Positions 36,008 to 46,392 of a stretch of 64,000 nucleotides of DNA are shown in pieces (the stretch's first letter is position 1; every line of letters begins with the position of its first letter). Source of the DNA: Glaciecola nitratireducens FR1064. Lineage in GTDB: Bacteria; Pseudomonadota; Gammaproteobacteria; Enterobacterales; Alteromonadaceae. The stretch covers positions 372,001-436,000 of the forward strand of contig NC_016041.1 of NCBI RefSeq assembly GCF_000226565.1. Reading direction: 5' to 3'. Under the pieces are notes generated by a model. That model made no database searches. It saw only the letters and a program-made list of their open reading frames with translations, and was not told the DNA's origin. Position numbers and translations under genes: made by a program.

Positions 36008-38242
36008 CTAGTGACCGCCGCCACTTAGTATCTGCATCTGGGCGATATCAGTGTCGCCCTTTAACACTTTTAAAACAGCGTCTTGGGTTAGTGTTCTCAT
36101 GCCATCTTTTGCTGCCTGAGCTTTCATCTCTGGAACGGATGCCTCTTTATAAACCATTCCTCTCAATTCAGCCGACATGCCGAGCAATTCGTGAACGCCC
36201 GTTCGTCCCTTGTAACCGGTTCCGCCGCAAGTATCACAGCCGGTACCTCGGGTAAGCTCGACGTCTGCATCAAAATCAACTTCCAATTCACCTAAATAGC
36301 TTTCACCATATTGGCGGCGAAGAAACGCTTTGTCATCATCACTAGCTAGGTAGGTTTCTTTACAATCAGGACAAATGGTTCTTATCAAGCGTTGCGCTAA
36401 TATACCGACGCAGGCATCCGCAAAGTTAACGGGGTCTAGGCCTAAATCCAGTAAACGTGTAATCGTTTCAGGTGCCGAGTTAGTGTGAAGCGTTGATAAT
36501 ACTAAGTGACCTGTCAAGGATGCCTCAATACCGGCATGTGCAGTTTCTTTGTCTCGCATTTCACCAATCAGAATGATGTCAGGATCGGCACGCAAAAAGG
36601 CCCTTAACGCATTAGCAAAGGTAAAACCAATTTTAGGAACCACTTGAACTTGCTGTAATCCTGGCTGCGTAATTTCCACAGGGTCTTCGGCAGTCCAAAT
36701 CTTTTTATCAGGCGTGTTTAAATAACCTAACACTGCGTGCAGTGTGGTCGTTTTACCTGAACCTGTTGGTCCCACAACAAGCAAAATGCCGTGCGGATTT
36801 TTAATCATTACTTCCAACATGTCCATATTACGAGGCGATAAGTTCATCTTGCCTATCGGCATTGCACCGCCGGTTGCGAGTATACGCATAACAACCCCCT
36901 CACCGGCAACGGTAGGGATAGTAGCAACACGCACTTCAACGGGCTGGCCTGACATTTTGAAGGTCAACTTACCATCTTGAGGAACGCGCTTTTCTGCGAT
37001 ATTCAAGCTGGCCATTATTTTGATACGCGCGATCACCGCATTGTGATGTGATGCAGGAACTTGGTTTATGTCTCTAATGACGCCGTCAACGCGCATTCTC
37101 ACACGTGTTGGTGCGCCCTTTTCGGGATCGACATGGATATCTGATGCATTTAGTCTTTTTGCATCGTGTAATACGCGACTCACCAATCTGACAACCGCAG
37201 GAGCGTCATCTGAGAGGTCGTCACCTAGCTCTTCGTCTTCATCACTGCTTGTTCCAATTTCGTCAAGAATTTCATCCAAATCGCCAGGCCCAGAGCCACC
37301 ACCCGCATTCTCACCTAGATATTGAAGAATGTGGGTTGGAATTCCAACGGCGATTTCATAGCTATCGATGCCTAAGGCACTCTCAATTTCCATCAATAGT
37401 GTGGCGTTATTTGGTTCTGCCATCAACACGATAGGGCTGTCGTTTGCATCTGATACAACCGCAACGTGGTTGCGTTTCAAATAGGATAGATTGAGTCGAC
37501 TGTCGCTTTGATATAAATGATATTTGTCAGGTAAATAGCCAATGTAAGGAACCTGGTAGTGGACCGATATTGCGTTACCTATTTCATCTTCTGAGATACG
37601 ATGTTCAGATATAAGGCGTTGAATAATCTGTTTAGTGCTTGCTTCGTGTTCAGATAGTTCGTCGATAGTTTTCTGGGACGTCAATCCTCTATGGATCAAA
37701 TATTCGAATTGATGCTTGGTGCCGCCCAATTCATAGCGGAACTTGTCGCCTAAAATTTCTGCAACCTTCACCGCAATTTCAACGTCTTTTTCGTTGAACG
37801 GTGAATCGGTTTTATTGATAATTTGCATGACGCCCATTAATACATCGGCGTTGATGACAGGCACGCACAATATATTTTGGGTTCTAAACGTGCCTGATTT
37901 ATCGAACTGACCTGCGAATCTAAGTCTCGGGTGCACTGATGCAAGCTGTTCAGCATTATAAGGGTCGTCAATTACAAGAGGACGTTGCGCTAAAGCGACA
38001 TAACCGGCAATGGATAGCGGACTGATAGGGACTTTTATTTGTCTTGTTTCTTTTCCCGTTTTGAAGCGCGCCACGAGGTCTTGATGCTGCCGTCTGCGCT
38101 GAAACAAACTCATACGTTGCGCACCAAATATCTGCAAAATAATGGGCTCGACTTGACCGTAGGCATCCATGAGCGTCGGATGCGCGTCAAGCTGTGCTCG
38201 CAGGTTGTCTATGGCTGGTTGATGCGCCGTACTTTCAATCAT
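36008..38242 (-). CDS. Orphan GspE/PilB-type ATPase with N-terminal GAF domain
   Basis: A 744-residue secretion/pilus-type ATPase lying alone, far from the pilus cluster. Order of domains: GAF-like (about 15-175, with SIAGYVALAQRPLVIDD and CVPVINADVLMGVMQIINK), a GspE N-terminal-like domain (about 190-320), and an acidic Gly/Asp linker (about 325-350). The T2SSE ATPase core follows, with Walker A GPTGSGKTTT near residue 490, LIGEMRDKET as the Walker B region, and a zinc-type C-x2-C ... C-x2-C pair. All catalytic motifs look intact. GAF domains bind small ligands such as cyclic nucleotides. Partner platform or pilin genes are not adjacent. Confidence 0.85.
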   Translation of the reverse strand: MIESTAHQPAIDNLRAQLDAHPTLMDAYGQVEPIILQIFGAQRMSLFQRRRQHQDLVARFKTGKETRQIKVPISPLSIAGYVALAQRPLVIDDPYNAEQLASVHPRLRFAGQFDKSGTFRTQNILCVPVINADVLMGVMQIINKTDSPFNEKDVEIAVKVAEILGDKFRYELGGTKHQFEYLIHRGLTSQKTIDELSEHEASTKQIIQRLISEHRISEDEIGNAISVHYQVPYIGYLPDKYHLYQSDSRLNLSYLKRNHVAVVSDANDSPIVLMAEPNNATLLMEIESALGIDSYEIAVGIPTHILQYLGENAGGGSGPGDLDEILDEIGTSSDEDEELGDDLSDDAPAVVRLVSRVLHDAKRLNASDIHVDPEKGAPTRVRMRVDGVIRDINQVPASHHNAVIARIKIMASLNIAEKRVPQDGKLTFKMSGQPVEVRVATIPTVAGEGVVMRILATGGAMPIGKMNLSPRNMDMLEVMIKNPHGILLVVGPTGSGKTTTLHAVLGYLNTPDKKIWTAEDPVEITQPGLQQVQVVPKIGFTFANALRAFLRADPDIILIGEMRDKETAHAGIEASLTGHLVLSTLHTNSAPETITRLLDLGLDPVNFADACVGILAQRLIRTICPDCKETYLASDDDKAFLRRQYGESYLGELEVDFDADVELTRGTGCDTCGGTGYKGRTGVHELLGMSAELRGMVYKEASVPEMKAQAAKDGMRTLTQDAVLKVLKGDTDIAQMQILSGGGH

Positions 38243-38543
38243 ATAAAATCTTTCTTCCTCTCTATACCGTCATCATAGAATGATACAGCTTACAGACCTA
38301 GACTAAATTTGGATACATACGTATAGGTAAGCTATCGGCAATGTTATCAAAAATCGTCACTTTTTCTTAATTTAGCGATTATCTGCTGCAATTTACGAAA
38401 ATTATCCTGTATGTTAATTCGTATTATTATTAAATTGTAGACGACTAGTCGGACAGTTTGTCTATTCGTTAAGGAAAATAGAGTGAGCACTCGCAGTTTG
38501 TTATACACTCTGTGTCAGGCACTTTTTTCGAAGGATAGTTTCA
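38243..38543. other. Divergent intergenic region
   Basis: This AT-rich gap of about 300 bases separates two divergent genes and must carry both promoters. A perfect 10-base palindrome CGACTAGTCG is at 38442-38451. A TATACA at 38502-38507 might be a -10 for the rightward gene, without a clear -35. No coding sequence is seen. Confidence 0.45.
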
Positions 38544-39686
38544 GTGAATGCATCTATAGGTAATCATCAGTCACTTAGGTGGTTAATAGCTCTTGCTGCT
38601 TTATATACACTGTATCTCGCGCAGTCCTTAATAATTCCGATTCTGTTTTCAGGCTTCATCGCATTGTTACTCAGCCCATTAGTAAAGTTGTTCAAGTCTT
38701 TTCACATCCCGCGAACCATCTCGTCTTTCGTGCTGTTAGCAACGCTGGTAGCGCCATTCAGTTTTTTAGCCTCGGAGTTAGTGGAGCCTGCCCAAAAATG
38801 GGCGCAGCTGCTGCCAAAAGTATCGGTGAAGCTGAATCAACACATTAATTCTATCAGTGAAGAATTTGCTAATCAAAAGCAACAGGCTGAAGCAGAAGAG
38901 GCCGCTAAAAGTGCAGCCGCTGAGGGTGAAACAAAAGAAGACAGTGGGTTTTCCTTTTTTGGCTTATTTTCAAGTGATAAACCTGAACCAGAAAAACCGA
39001 AACAGCAAGATGAAAACACAGTCGAAAAACGCATAAAACAAGGAGGCATAGAACTCCTGGTTGAAGGGCTGAGTGGCGCACCTATGTTTTTAGCCCAATG
39101 TTTTGGTTGTTTAATATTAATCCTTTTTTTACTTATCTATGGGCCTTCTGTTTTCATGGCGATAAGAAGCTTTCCTCATATTCCGGACAAACGAAAGTTT
39201 GACGCGATTGTTTTTGAAGTGCAAAAAGTATTATCAAAATATATTGCGACGATTAGCGTTATTAACTTCTTTCTAGGCGCCGCTACCGCACTTGCATTCT
39301 CCCTGCTTGATATAGACGATCCGATTTTATGGGGGGTATTGGTCGGTTTACTAAATTTTGTGCCTTACGTCGGTTCGCTAATAAGCTTTACGATATTAAC
39401 CTTAGCAGGCTCAGTCCAGTTTGGTTTCACGCTTCTTGCAATAATGCCAGCAGGTGTGTTTTTAAGCATCAATTTGCTGGAATCCCAATTTGTTACGCCA
39501 ATGGTTTTGGGCTCAAAGATGCAGTTGAACCCTTTGGTCATTATCCTATGGCTGTTCTTTCTAGGATGGCTATGGGGTATCGCTGGCGTGCTGCTAGCGG
39601 TTCCTATTTTAGTTTCGATTAAACTGACCTTAGAGCGACTCGATATATTGAGTCACTGGGTAACTTTCATTGAAGCTAAACTCTAG
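38544..39686 (+). CDS. AI-2E family transporter (PerM-like permease)
   Basis: A 380-residue polytopic inner-membrane protein of the AI-2E/PerM family, with the typical eight-helix arrangement and the C-terminal NPLVIILWLFFLGWLWGIAG signature. Members export autoinducer-2 or act as Na+/H+ antiporters, and the substrate here is unknown. Between helices 3 and 4 (about residues 108-165) lies a Lys/Glu/Ala-rich insert longer than usual. The start is GTG at 38544, eight bases after AAGGA. Same-strand neighbours begin 246 bases downstream. Confidence 0.9.
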   Translation: MNASIGNHQSLRWLIALAALYTLYLAQSLIIPILFSGFIALLLSPLVKLFKSFHIPRTISSFVLLATLVAPFSFLASELVEPAQKWAQLLPKVSVKLNQHINSISEEFANQKQQAEAEEAAKSAAAEGETKEDSGFSFFGLFSSDKPEPEKPKQQDENTVEKRIKQGGIELLVEGLSGAPMFLAQCFGCLILILFLLIYGPSVFMAIRSFPHIPDKRKFDAIVFEVQKVLSKYIATISVINFFLGAATALAFSLLDIDDPILWGVLVGLLNFVPYVGSLISFTILTLAGSVQFGFTLLAIMPAGVFLSINLLESQFVTPMVLGSKMQLNPLVIILWLFFLGWLWGIAGVLLAVPILVSIKLTLERLDILSHWVTFIEAKL

Positions 39687-39932
39687 GGAGTGAGCTAGAC
39701 GAAGTCATTGAGCTGTAAAACCTCTGTTTGTTCTGCTGCACAGGCTTACTTTAATATGCGTAATATTTTCATTTGTATCGGTCAATATTTCACTTATTAG
39801 AAATCAACATGAACACTAGTTTTTTTAAGTTGTTGAATTTAATGCATAAATTCTAGTGATTCTTGTGGCCCAATGATTGCAATTTCCTAACTACGCAACG
39901 CGAGTTGTTTAGAACAAAAGGAGAATAATCAT

Positions 39933-40235
39933 ATGGCTAATTCAACATCAGGTAACGCTACTAAAACAAAATCTACTCATCCGGTTTCTGACAAAGTGCA
40001 GTCGTCTTTGCATGAGTCGGTCGATACCCTTGCGGAAAAAGCTGGCTCTACAGAAGAGCGACTGCGAGACGCTGCGCATTCGGGCTCAGAAAATTTTGCC
40101 GCAAAACAGCAAGAAGTTCAGGCGAAATGGGAGCAATCTGCAGTTAAAAAATACGCTACTGAAAATCCGATAGCGACTGCGGGTATTGCCTTTGCAGCAG
40201 GTGTATTGCTAACCAGCCTACTACGCAGAAAGTAA
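39933..40235 (+). CDS. YqjD/ElaB-like DUF883 protein
   Basis: A 100-residue protein with a hydrophilic, Ser/Thr/Glu-rich helical body and a C-terminal membrane helix (NPIATAGIAFAAGVLLTSLLRRK). This is the layout of ElaB/YqjD (DUF883) proteins. In E. coli these are membrane-anchored, stationary-phase proteins that bind ribosomes. The tail signature with Gly-rich helix ending in RRK is characteristic. AAAAGGAG lies before the ATG. It is the first of three genes resembling yqjD-yqjE-yqjK. Confidence 0.8.
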   Translation: MANSTSGNATKTKSTHPVSDKVQSSLHESVDTLAEKAGSTEERLRDAAHSGSENFAAKQQEVQAKWEQSAVKKYATENPIATAGIAFAAGVLLTSLLRRK

Positions 40236-40261
40236 TGGCTGCTGAATAGGAAGCATAGACA

Positions 40262-40705
40262 GTGACTACAAGCGCACATTCAGAAAGTCATCCTCAGCAA
40301 GACAATGCTGAGGATGAGAGCTTGCGATTACAGCAAGAACAGGCAGTTGAAGCTTCGTTTCAAGCGACCTATTCTGCCGCAATCAACCTGTTCAAAGTCA
40401 AACAAAAGAAATACCAGAAAACCTTCGACCTAGCCTTTTTAGAGGGTAAAATTACGCTTCAAGCCGTCGCTATATTTAGTCTATTAGCCCTTCTTGCATG
40501 CGTCTTCATTACCACACTGTGGATTCTCATAAACGTGGCGATTGTCGTTGGCGCTATGCAGCTTTATTCATCGCTATGGTTAGGTTTGCTGATAGCGGCG
40601 AGCGTGAATGTATTGCTGCTCGGGGTCTTCTTTTATTTAATGAAGAAGGTTAAACGGCAAGTGGGTTTCACACGCACAAAACGCATAGTCAAAGGTGACA
40701 TATGA
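40262..40705 (+). CDS. Phage-holin-family protein, YqjE-like
   Basis: A 147-residue membrane protein with a charged N-terminus (about 1-60) and two strong transmembrane helices (about 68-92 and 98-125), like YqjE/Actinobacterial holin-X-type proteins. The family name is historical and there is no sign of prophage genes here. It starts with GTG after AGGAAG, 26 bases behind the DUF883 gene, and its stop overlaps the next start (atga). The function is unknown, with co-location with yqjD-like genes as the main clue. Confidence 0.75.
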   Translation: MTTSAHSESHPQQDNAEDESLRLQQEQAVEASFQATYSAAINLFKVKQKKYQKTFDLAFLEGKITLQAVAIFSLLALLACVFITTLWILINVAIVVGAMQLYSSLWLGLLIAASVNVLLLGVFFYLMKKVKRQVGFTRTKRIVKGDI

Positions 40706-40989
40706 TAGCGTCATTATTTAAAAATGTTCGACAAGCGGATAGGTACGAAACAGATTTACAACTTCTGACTAAGTTAGAAAAGTCGCAAAGCCAGCGTGCA
40801 CAGAAAAGGGCTCTAGCGCTTATTTCTTCACCTAAAGGACTGGCAACTATTTTTGTCACCGGCTTAGCTAAAGGGGTAATGAAGCCGAGCATTGCTCGGC
40901 AACTGAAAAGCATGGCAATTATTTTTGGGAAAACAAGCTTAGACGAGTGGCTCACCGGCGACGCTCTGCAAGACACAGAAATAGAATAG
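40702..40989 (+). CDS. Small YqjK-like protein
   Basis: A 95-residue basic, mostly helical protein without a clear membrane segment. Position as third gene after YqjD- and YqjE-like genes, with a four-base overlap, suggests a YqjK-type partner, but sequence similarity is weak. Residues 20-40 are rich in Lys/Gln/Arg. No function can be given. Confidence 0.6.
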   Translation: MIASLFKNVRQADRYETDLQLLTKLEKSQSQRAQKRALALISSPKGLATIFVTGLAKGVMKPSIARQLKSMAIIFGKTSLDEWLTGDALQDTEIE

Positions 40990-41072
40990 ACTCGCAACGC
41001 TTGAGTTGCCTTTCACCATGCTCTAAGCGGCTTTATTGCGACTGCAGTGATGTTTACATATACAACTGCCTT

Positions 41073-43367
41073 TTATAAACCGTTGTGATATTGCACATTA
41101 GTCGATTGTGGGACAAGTTTGTTCACGATCGCTTCTACCGTTAAATCGCCGTTAAGAAGTTGTTCAAACTGCTGAATCAACTGCACTTTGTCCGGTGACT
41201 CCTTATCGCCTGCGCCTATATTCGTTAAATCAATCATGAATCCATCAAACAGGTGGGCTAGGTCGTTTATAATTTCCATGTTCAAAAACTGGTCCTGATT
41301 ATAAATGCTTGGGTAGCCAGCTTTTTGTTTATCAATAGCAAACGAGTCGCCCTTCAGATTAGTAATGCTTGTAGACTTGTCGCAAGACAGCATACAGCCA
41401 TTATCTATGCGTGGCTTTTCACAGCCAACGCTCTGTTGAAAGAAGCACTGGCGGCTGGCCATCAATAATATGGGATGATAAATGCTATACATCATCTTAA
41501 AGTTTCTAGGGCGCGCGATTGTTTGAATTTGCTGACGATTAATTTCGTTAGAAATAAACGCACCGCTACAAGCAAAGGTTTCTTGCATAGCTAACAAAGC
41601 ATACGAGTTTGTTGTGTTTAAAAATGGCCCTGCAATCCACTCAATGCCTAATTCAAATGCACGGTGTGCAATACCTGTGTTATTGGTCACAATAAGCTTA
41701 GGTTTTACTCGCTCTAAAATAGTCACAGCTACATCAAAGTCTTTACCAATCAATACGGGTGGAAACCATGGGATCAAACGCGGATTAGCAGACAGAAAAT
41801 CAACATACTGGGTGCAACCTCGCTTGTAAGCATCCGGTAGCTTAAAGTAAATATCGGCGTCTGTAATTTCAGCTAAATGTAAATCGCTTTTGTCGCAGAT
41901 TAATAAAGACAGTTTAGGTGGCGGTGCATCTGCTGATTTTGCGGCAGCTCTCGGATTTTTTTCAAGTGTTGGCAAAATAACCTCTGGCAACACTTCTCTT
42001 CCGTCATTTAATTTCAACGCTAATTCGTTTTTCAGCGCGGTGAGTGCACTAAACGCTAAACTCATATTTGCCGGCATAGCGTCAGCACCAATTTTGGTGA
42101 GCTTATACTGTGAGTTATCAAAGCTTCTAAAGCGTTTATCCAGTGAGACTAAATCGATATTAGGTTTCTCGCTCTCAATTAAAGCCTGTTTCGATTGCAC
42201 GGTGATTGTTCGAATGTTGCTTGACGAGCCAGGTAACACCGACGCTTCTTCAATCGTAGCTGTTATGCTCAATGGTTTTCCAATCTCACCGCTAAAATGC
42301 AGCTTCAAAAACATCTTTTCGATACTTAGGTGCTTTATTTTGTCAAAAACAGTGGCGTTTATTTCATTGCGCTCTTGCTGCAATATTTGCTTTGCATCGT
42401 ATATTTGTACGACGGAAATTGCGTTGCTATTCTCAAGCGCGCGATTAGTCGAATTATCACGCGGATTTTCGATAAACATGGACTGATTCAAATCACCACG
42501 CAAGAACGCATTGGTCAGATCACGGTTAAATACTTTATAAAGTCGTTCGCCGTCTTGCGTTAATTCCCCGGTTTCTAAATAGCCATCTATTTGTTTACGG
42601 AAACTGTCGACCACCGTATGCACATAGCTTGCGCCTTTAATGCGCCCTTCAATTTTAAACGAATGAACGCCCGCTTTTATTAATGCAGGCATATCGAAAA
42701 AGGCTGAATTATCTTTGATGTTAAGCGGAAAGTTATTGCCCGTTTCAGTTGTTTCGTATTCTTCACGACAAGCTTGGCTGCAGCGACCTCGATTCCCTGA
42801 ATTACCAACGCTAGCAGAAGTTGAATAGCATAAACCAGAGAAGGCAACACATAACGAGCCATGCACAAACACTTCCGTCAATATACCGTGCTTGTTACCA
42901 ACGTCGGCCATGTCAGTAATTTCGCGCAGGTTTAATTCTCTCGACAAATTAACCCGCGATGCACCTAATTTCTTAAGAAAAGGAATTTGCCCGACGTTGT
43001 GCGTCGTCATTTGCGTAGAGGCGTGAATATCTAGAGTTGGGAAGTACTTTTTAATTAAGTAAAACATACCAATGTCTTGGACAATTACGCCATCCAAGGT
43101 GGTATTTGCCAATTTGCTCAGTAACGCCGCCATTGCTTTGAATTCACGTTCTAGAATGACGATATTTAGGGTTAGGAATATTTCACAATCGTATTGATGC
43201 GCTAAGCGAATAACGCCCACAAGTTCATCAAACGAGATATTTGAGGCTCGATTGCGAGCATTGAAGGTATCTAAACCACAATATACCGCGTCGGCTCCGG
43301 CGATGATCGCCGCTTTAATTGCATCTACATCGCCGCCCGGCGCTAATAATTCAACGTTAGAATTCAT
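41073..43367 (-). CDS. U32 peptidase-family protein, RlhA-like
   Basis: A 764-residue member of the U32 family. The start at ATG 43367 (MNSNVELLAPGGDVDAI) is preferred to a TTG at 43430 because the family begins with ELLAPAG-like sequence. Conserved parts are GADAVYCGLDTFNAR, LHASTQMTTHN-like IHASTQMTTHN and HGSLCVAFSGLCY. The Cys cluster RCSQACREEY follows, then FKIEGRIKG. E. coli RlhA (YdcP) uses such a protein to make 5-hydroxycytidine in 23S rRNA, and other members hydroxylate tRNA. The Cys probably bind an Fe-S cluster. The C-terminal part is longer and specific to the RlhA branch. Confidence 0.85.
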   Translation of the reverse strand: MNSNVELLAPGGDVDAIKAAIIAGADAVYCGLDTFNARNRASNISFDELVGVIRLAHQYDCEIFLTLNIVILEREFKAMAALLSKLANTTLDGVIVQDIGMFYLIKKYFPTLDIHASTQMTTHNVGQIPFLKKLGASRVNLSRELNLREITDMADVGNKHGILTEVFVHGSLCVAFSGLCYSTSASVGNSGNRGRCSQACREEYETTETGNNFPLNIKDNSAFFDMPALIKAGVHSFKIEGRIKGASYVHTVVDSFRKQIDGYLETGELTQDGERLYKVFNRDLTNAFLRGDLNQSMFIENPRDNSTNRALENSNAISVVQIYDAKQILQQERNEINATVFDKIKHLSIEKMFLKLHFSGEIGKPLSITATIEEASVLPGSSSNIRTITVQSKQALIESEKPNIDLVSLDKRFRSFDNSQYKLTKIGADAMPANMSLAFSALTALKNELALKLNDGREVLPEVILPTLEKNPRAAAKSADAPPPKLSLLICDKSDLHLAEITDADIYFKLPDAYKRGCTQYVDFLSANPRLIPWFPPVLIGKDFDVAVTILERVKPKLIVTNNTGIAHRAFELGIEWIAGPFLNTTNSYALLAMQETFACSGAFISNEINRQQIQTIARPRNFKMMYSIYHPILLMASRQCFFQQSVGCEKPRIDNGCMLSCDKSTSITNLKGDSFAIDKQKAGYPSIYNQDQFLNMEIINDLAHLFDGFMIDLTNIGAGDKESPDKVQLIQQFEQLLNGDLTVEAIVNKLVPQSTNVQYHNGL

Positions 43368-43521
43368 TTTTATCACTTGTACTAATATTGCGGTAAATTT
43401 ACTTGCTGATGATTTTACCTGTATATGCAATCTCTTTATACCGATAAAATGCCTTGATGATAGAATAAGCTCCTCAAATATCTTTTTATGCCAAGACGCA
43501 TCTAACTCGGGAGCGATTTAA

Positions 43522-44172
43522 ATGACTTTACCTATTTTGTATTCCCTTAGGCATTGCCCGTTTGCAATGCGTGCCAGATTGGCTATTTTTAAGTCCCAGA
43601 AAGCAGTTGAACTGCGCGATGTTAAATTAACCAATAAACCAGCATCAATGCTAAAGGCCTCTCCAAAAGGCACCGTTCCTATTTTAGTTGTGTCGGCTTC
43701 GCAAATAATCGATGAAAGTTTGGATGTGATGTTGTGGAGCTTGGGTGAGAGTGATCCTGATAATCTTTTGCTAAGCTCTATTGTTGAGCTTTCTGACTTA
43801 TTAACATTTATCGATATTTACGACAGAGAGTTTAAACCCTGCATAGAGCGTTATAAATGCGCAAAACGCTATCATGAAACGAATTTAGAAGCATGTCGCA
43901 ACGACTGTGAAGTGTATATTCAAGACTTGGAGCGGCGTTTAAGTAAACATGCTTTTATTATGGGCGAATACGAGAGCTTAGCAGACATTGCGATATTGCC
44001 GTTTATTCGTCAATTCGCCAAGGTAGAGCGTCAATGGTATGTGCAGTCGTCCTATAACAACGTTAAACGATGGTTAAATAACTATTTGCAAAGTGCCTTG
44101 TTCAATAAAGTAATGGCGCAATATCCGATATGGGAAGAGGGAAGTGAGCCGATAATATTCTGTGGCTCATAG
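43522..44172 (+). CDS. Glutathione S-transferase family protein
   Basis: A 216-residue protein with an N-terminal thioredoxin-like GST domain (about 1-78) containing the redox-type Cys12 in RHCPFAMRARLA and the cis-Pro segment KGTVPILV. An all-helical C-terminal domain follows (about 85-210). Cys at the active site suggests an omega/beta-like GST or a glutaredoxin-type dehydroascorbate reductase activity. The substrate is not predictable. It is divergent from the U32 gene with a 154-base gap. Confidence 0.85.
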   Translation: MTLPILYSLRHCPFAMRARLAIFKSQKAVELRDVKLTNKPASMLKASPKGTVPILVVSASQIIDESLDVMLWSLGESDPDNLLLSSIVELSDLLTFIDIYDREFKPCIERYKCAKRYHETNLEACRNDCEVYIQDLERRLSKHAFIMGEYESLADIAILPFIRQFAKVERQWYVQSSYNNVKRWLNNYLQSALFNKVMAQYPIWEEGSEPIIFCGS

Positions 44173-44343
44173 CGAAACTTTAAGCCCCTTTTTGCGGTTG
44201 AGTTTGCAAGCCCTCGTTGCGGTAGTAGGGTAAAAAAGATATCGAGACTAAACAGAGAATAAATGCGACTTCTTATTTGGGTGTATACTAAGGGTTCAAG
44301 CACTAATCCAATATCAAGCATGAATCTAATATAAGGAAGTGAA

Positions 44344-44907
44344 ATGTGTCATTTAAAATTAGTAGGTAGTTTCGCATGCATATTGTTACTCACTGCATGT
44401 GCATCTATGGGATCGGGAACTAACGCGGAAAAGCGTGTGGCTATATTAGAAATGCAGCAGGACGCACTTGAAAAACTTTATTTGAAGAAACCTGCGGCTA
44501 GAGCAGAATTAAAAGCGTCTCCTGGTTATGCCGTATTTTCAAATGCGAACGTTAACTTATTTTTAGTTTCCGCAGGAACCGGTTACGGCGTGGTAAATGA
44601 TCAAACTCAGAATAAAAAGATTTACATGAATATGGCGGAAGGAGGAGTGGGTTTCGGTATTGGTGCAAAAGACTATCGCATCGTAATGGTATTTCACAAT
44701 CAAGCTGCAATGCGTAATTTCGTTGATAAAGGCTGGACCTTCGGCGGTAATGCCGACGCTGCTGCAAAAGCCGGCACAAAAGGAAAATCGATAGAAGGCG
44801 AAGCGTATTATGGTGACGTAACTGTATATACAATGACTGAGAGCGGTTTAGCTTTGCAGGCGACGGTGAAAGGAACAAAGTTCTGGAAGGACGAACAGCT
44901 CAATTAA
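44344..44907 (+). CDS. SYLF-domain (YSC84-like) lipoprotein
   Basis: A 187-residue exported lipoprotein. The signal peptide ends in LLLTAC (lipid on Cys19), and a SYLF domain covers most of the rest (conserved SPGYAVFSNANVNLFLVSAGTGYG and later GGVGFGIGAKDYRIVMVF). SYLF proteins bind phosphoinositides or other lipids in eukaryotes. Bacterial ones are envelope proteins of unknown role. An AAGGAAG ribosome-binding site precedes the ATG. A TATACT at 44284-44289 could be the -10. Confidence 0.9.
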   Translation: MCHLKLVGSFACILLLTACASMGSGTNAEKRVAILEMQQDALEKLYLKKPAARAELKASPGYAVFSNANVNLFLVSAGTGYGVVNDQTQNKKIYMNMAEGGVGFGIGAKDYRIVMVFHNQAAMRNFVDKGWTFGGNADAAAKAGTKGKSIEGEAYYGDVTVYTMTESGLALQATVKGTKFWKDEQLN

Positions 44908-45081
44908 GGTGATAAAAAACTAACTCAGCTTACGACGAAAGCGCGTTAGACGAAGGTTTCACCGAAGACCAAAAAGCAGCCTCACTCGAAAAAGTTTTCG
45001 TTATTATAAGAGGCCTCCACTATTGATTGCGAGGGCGGTTTAAAACAAGACCAGCTAAAAAAGCATATTGTAAATGAATAC

Positions 45082-45109
45082 TTGCCTTGTTTGTTATTCT
45101 CTGTATAAT
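45082..45109 (+). promoter_or_regulatory. Promoter of the S10 ribosomal operon
   Basis: TTGCCT (45082-45087) and a perfect TATAAT (45104-45109) are 16 bases apart. A GC-rich discriminator (tgcgccc) follows, typical of promoters under stringent control by ppGpp. The rest of the gap from 44908 holds no gene. Confidence 0.75.
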
Positions 45110-45116
45110 TTGCGCC

Positions 45117-45718
<602 letters not shown>

Positions 45719-45736
45719 CAAGAGAGGGTTATAACA

Positions 45737-46375
45737 ATGTCGATTGGTCTTATCGGTCGTAAAGTGGGCATGACTCGTATCTTCACAGAAGATGGCGTAT
45801 CTATCCCTGTAACTGTTATTGAAGCGACCCCTAACCGTGTAACTCAGTTACGTACTGAGTTAACTGACGGTTATCGTGCACTACAAGTTACCGCTGGCAC
45901 TAAGAAAGCTAACCGCGTAAACAAGGCTTCTGCAGGACATTTTGCAAAAGCTGGCGTGGAAGCAGGCCGTGGATTGTGGGAATTCCGCCTTAATGAAAAT
46001 GAAGGTGGTGATATTGAAGTAGGCAGTGAAATCACTGTTGAAATCTTCAATGACACGAAGAAAGTCGATGTAGCAGGTACATCTAAAGGTAAAGGTTTTG
46101 CCGGTGTAATTAAACGTTGGAACTTTAGTCACCAACGTAATTCACACGGTAACTCACTATCTCACCGTGCTCCGGGTTCAATTGGTCAAAACCAATCACC
46201 TGGTAAAGTATTTAAAGGCAAGAAAATGGCTGGTCAACTTGGTAACAAGCGAATCACCACTCAGTCTTTAGAACTTGTACGTGTTGATGCTGAAAACAAC
46301 CTTTTATTAATTAAAGGTGCCGTACCTGGCGCTACTGGCAGTGACGTTATCGTCCAGCCGGCTGGCAAAGCGTAA
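45737..46375 (+). CDS. rplC: 50S ribosomal protein L3
   Basis: A 212-residue 50S protein starting [16 protein letters not shown], with the extended loop carrying [15 protein letters not shown] that reaches the peptidyl-transferase centre. The Gln in [10 protein letters not shown] is the conserved PrmB methylation site. Gap to rpsJ is 18 bases and to rplD 17. Confidence 0.99.
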   Translation: MSIGLIGRKVGMTRIFTEDGVSIPVTVIEATPNRVTQLRTELTDGYRALQVTAGTKKANRVNKASAGHFAKAGVEAGRGLWEFRLNENEGGDIEVGSEITVEIFNDTKKVDVAGTSKGKGFAGVIKRWNFSHQRNSHGNSLSHRAPGSIGQNQSPGKVFKGKKMAGQLGNKRITTQSLELVRVDAENNLLLIKGAVPGATGSDVIVQPAGKA

Positions 46376-46392
46376 CGTCTGGGAGTAATCTG

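Noticed and set aside
40262-40705. Prophage remnant suggested by the holin-family name
   Set aside because: No phage genes, integrase or attachment sites nearby. The family also contains the chromosomal YqjE protein.
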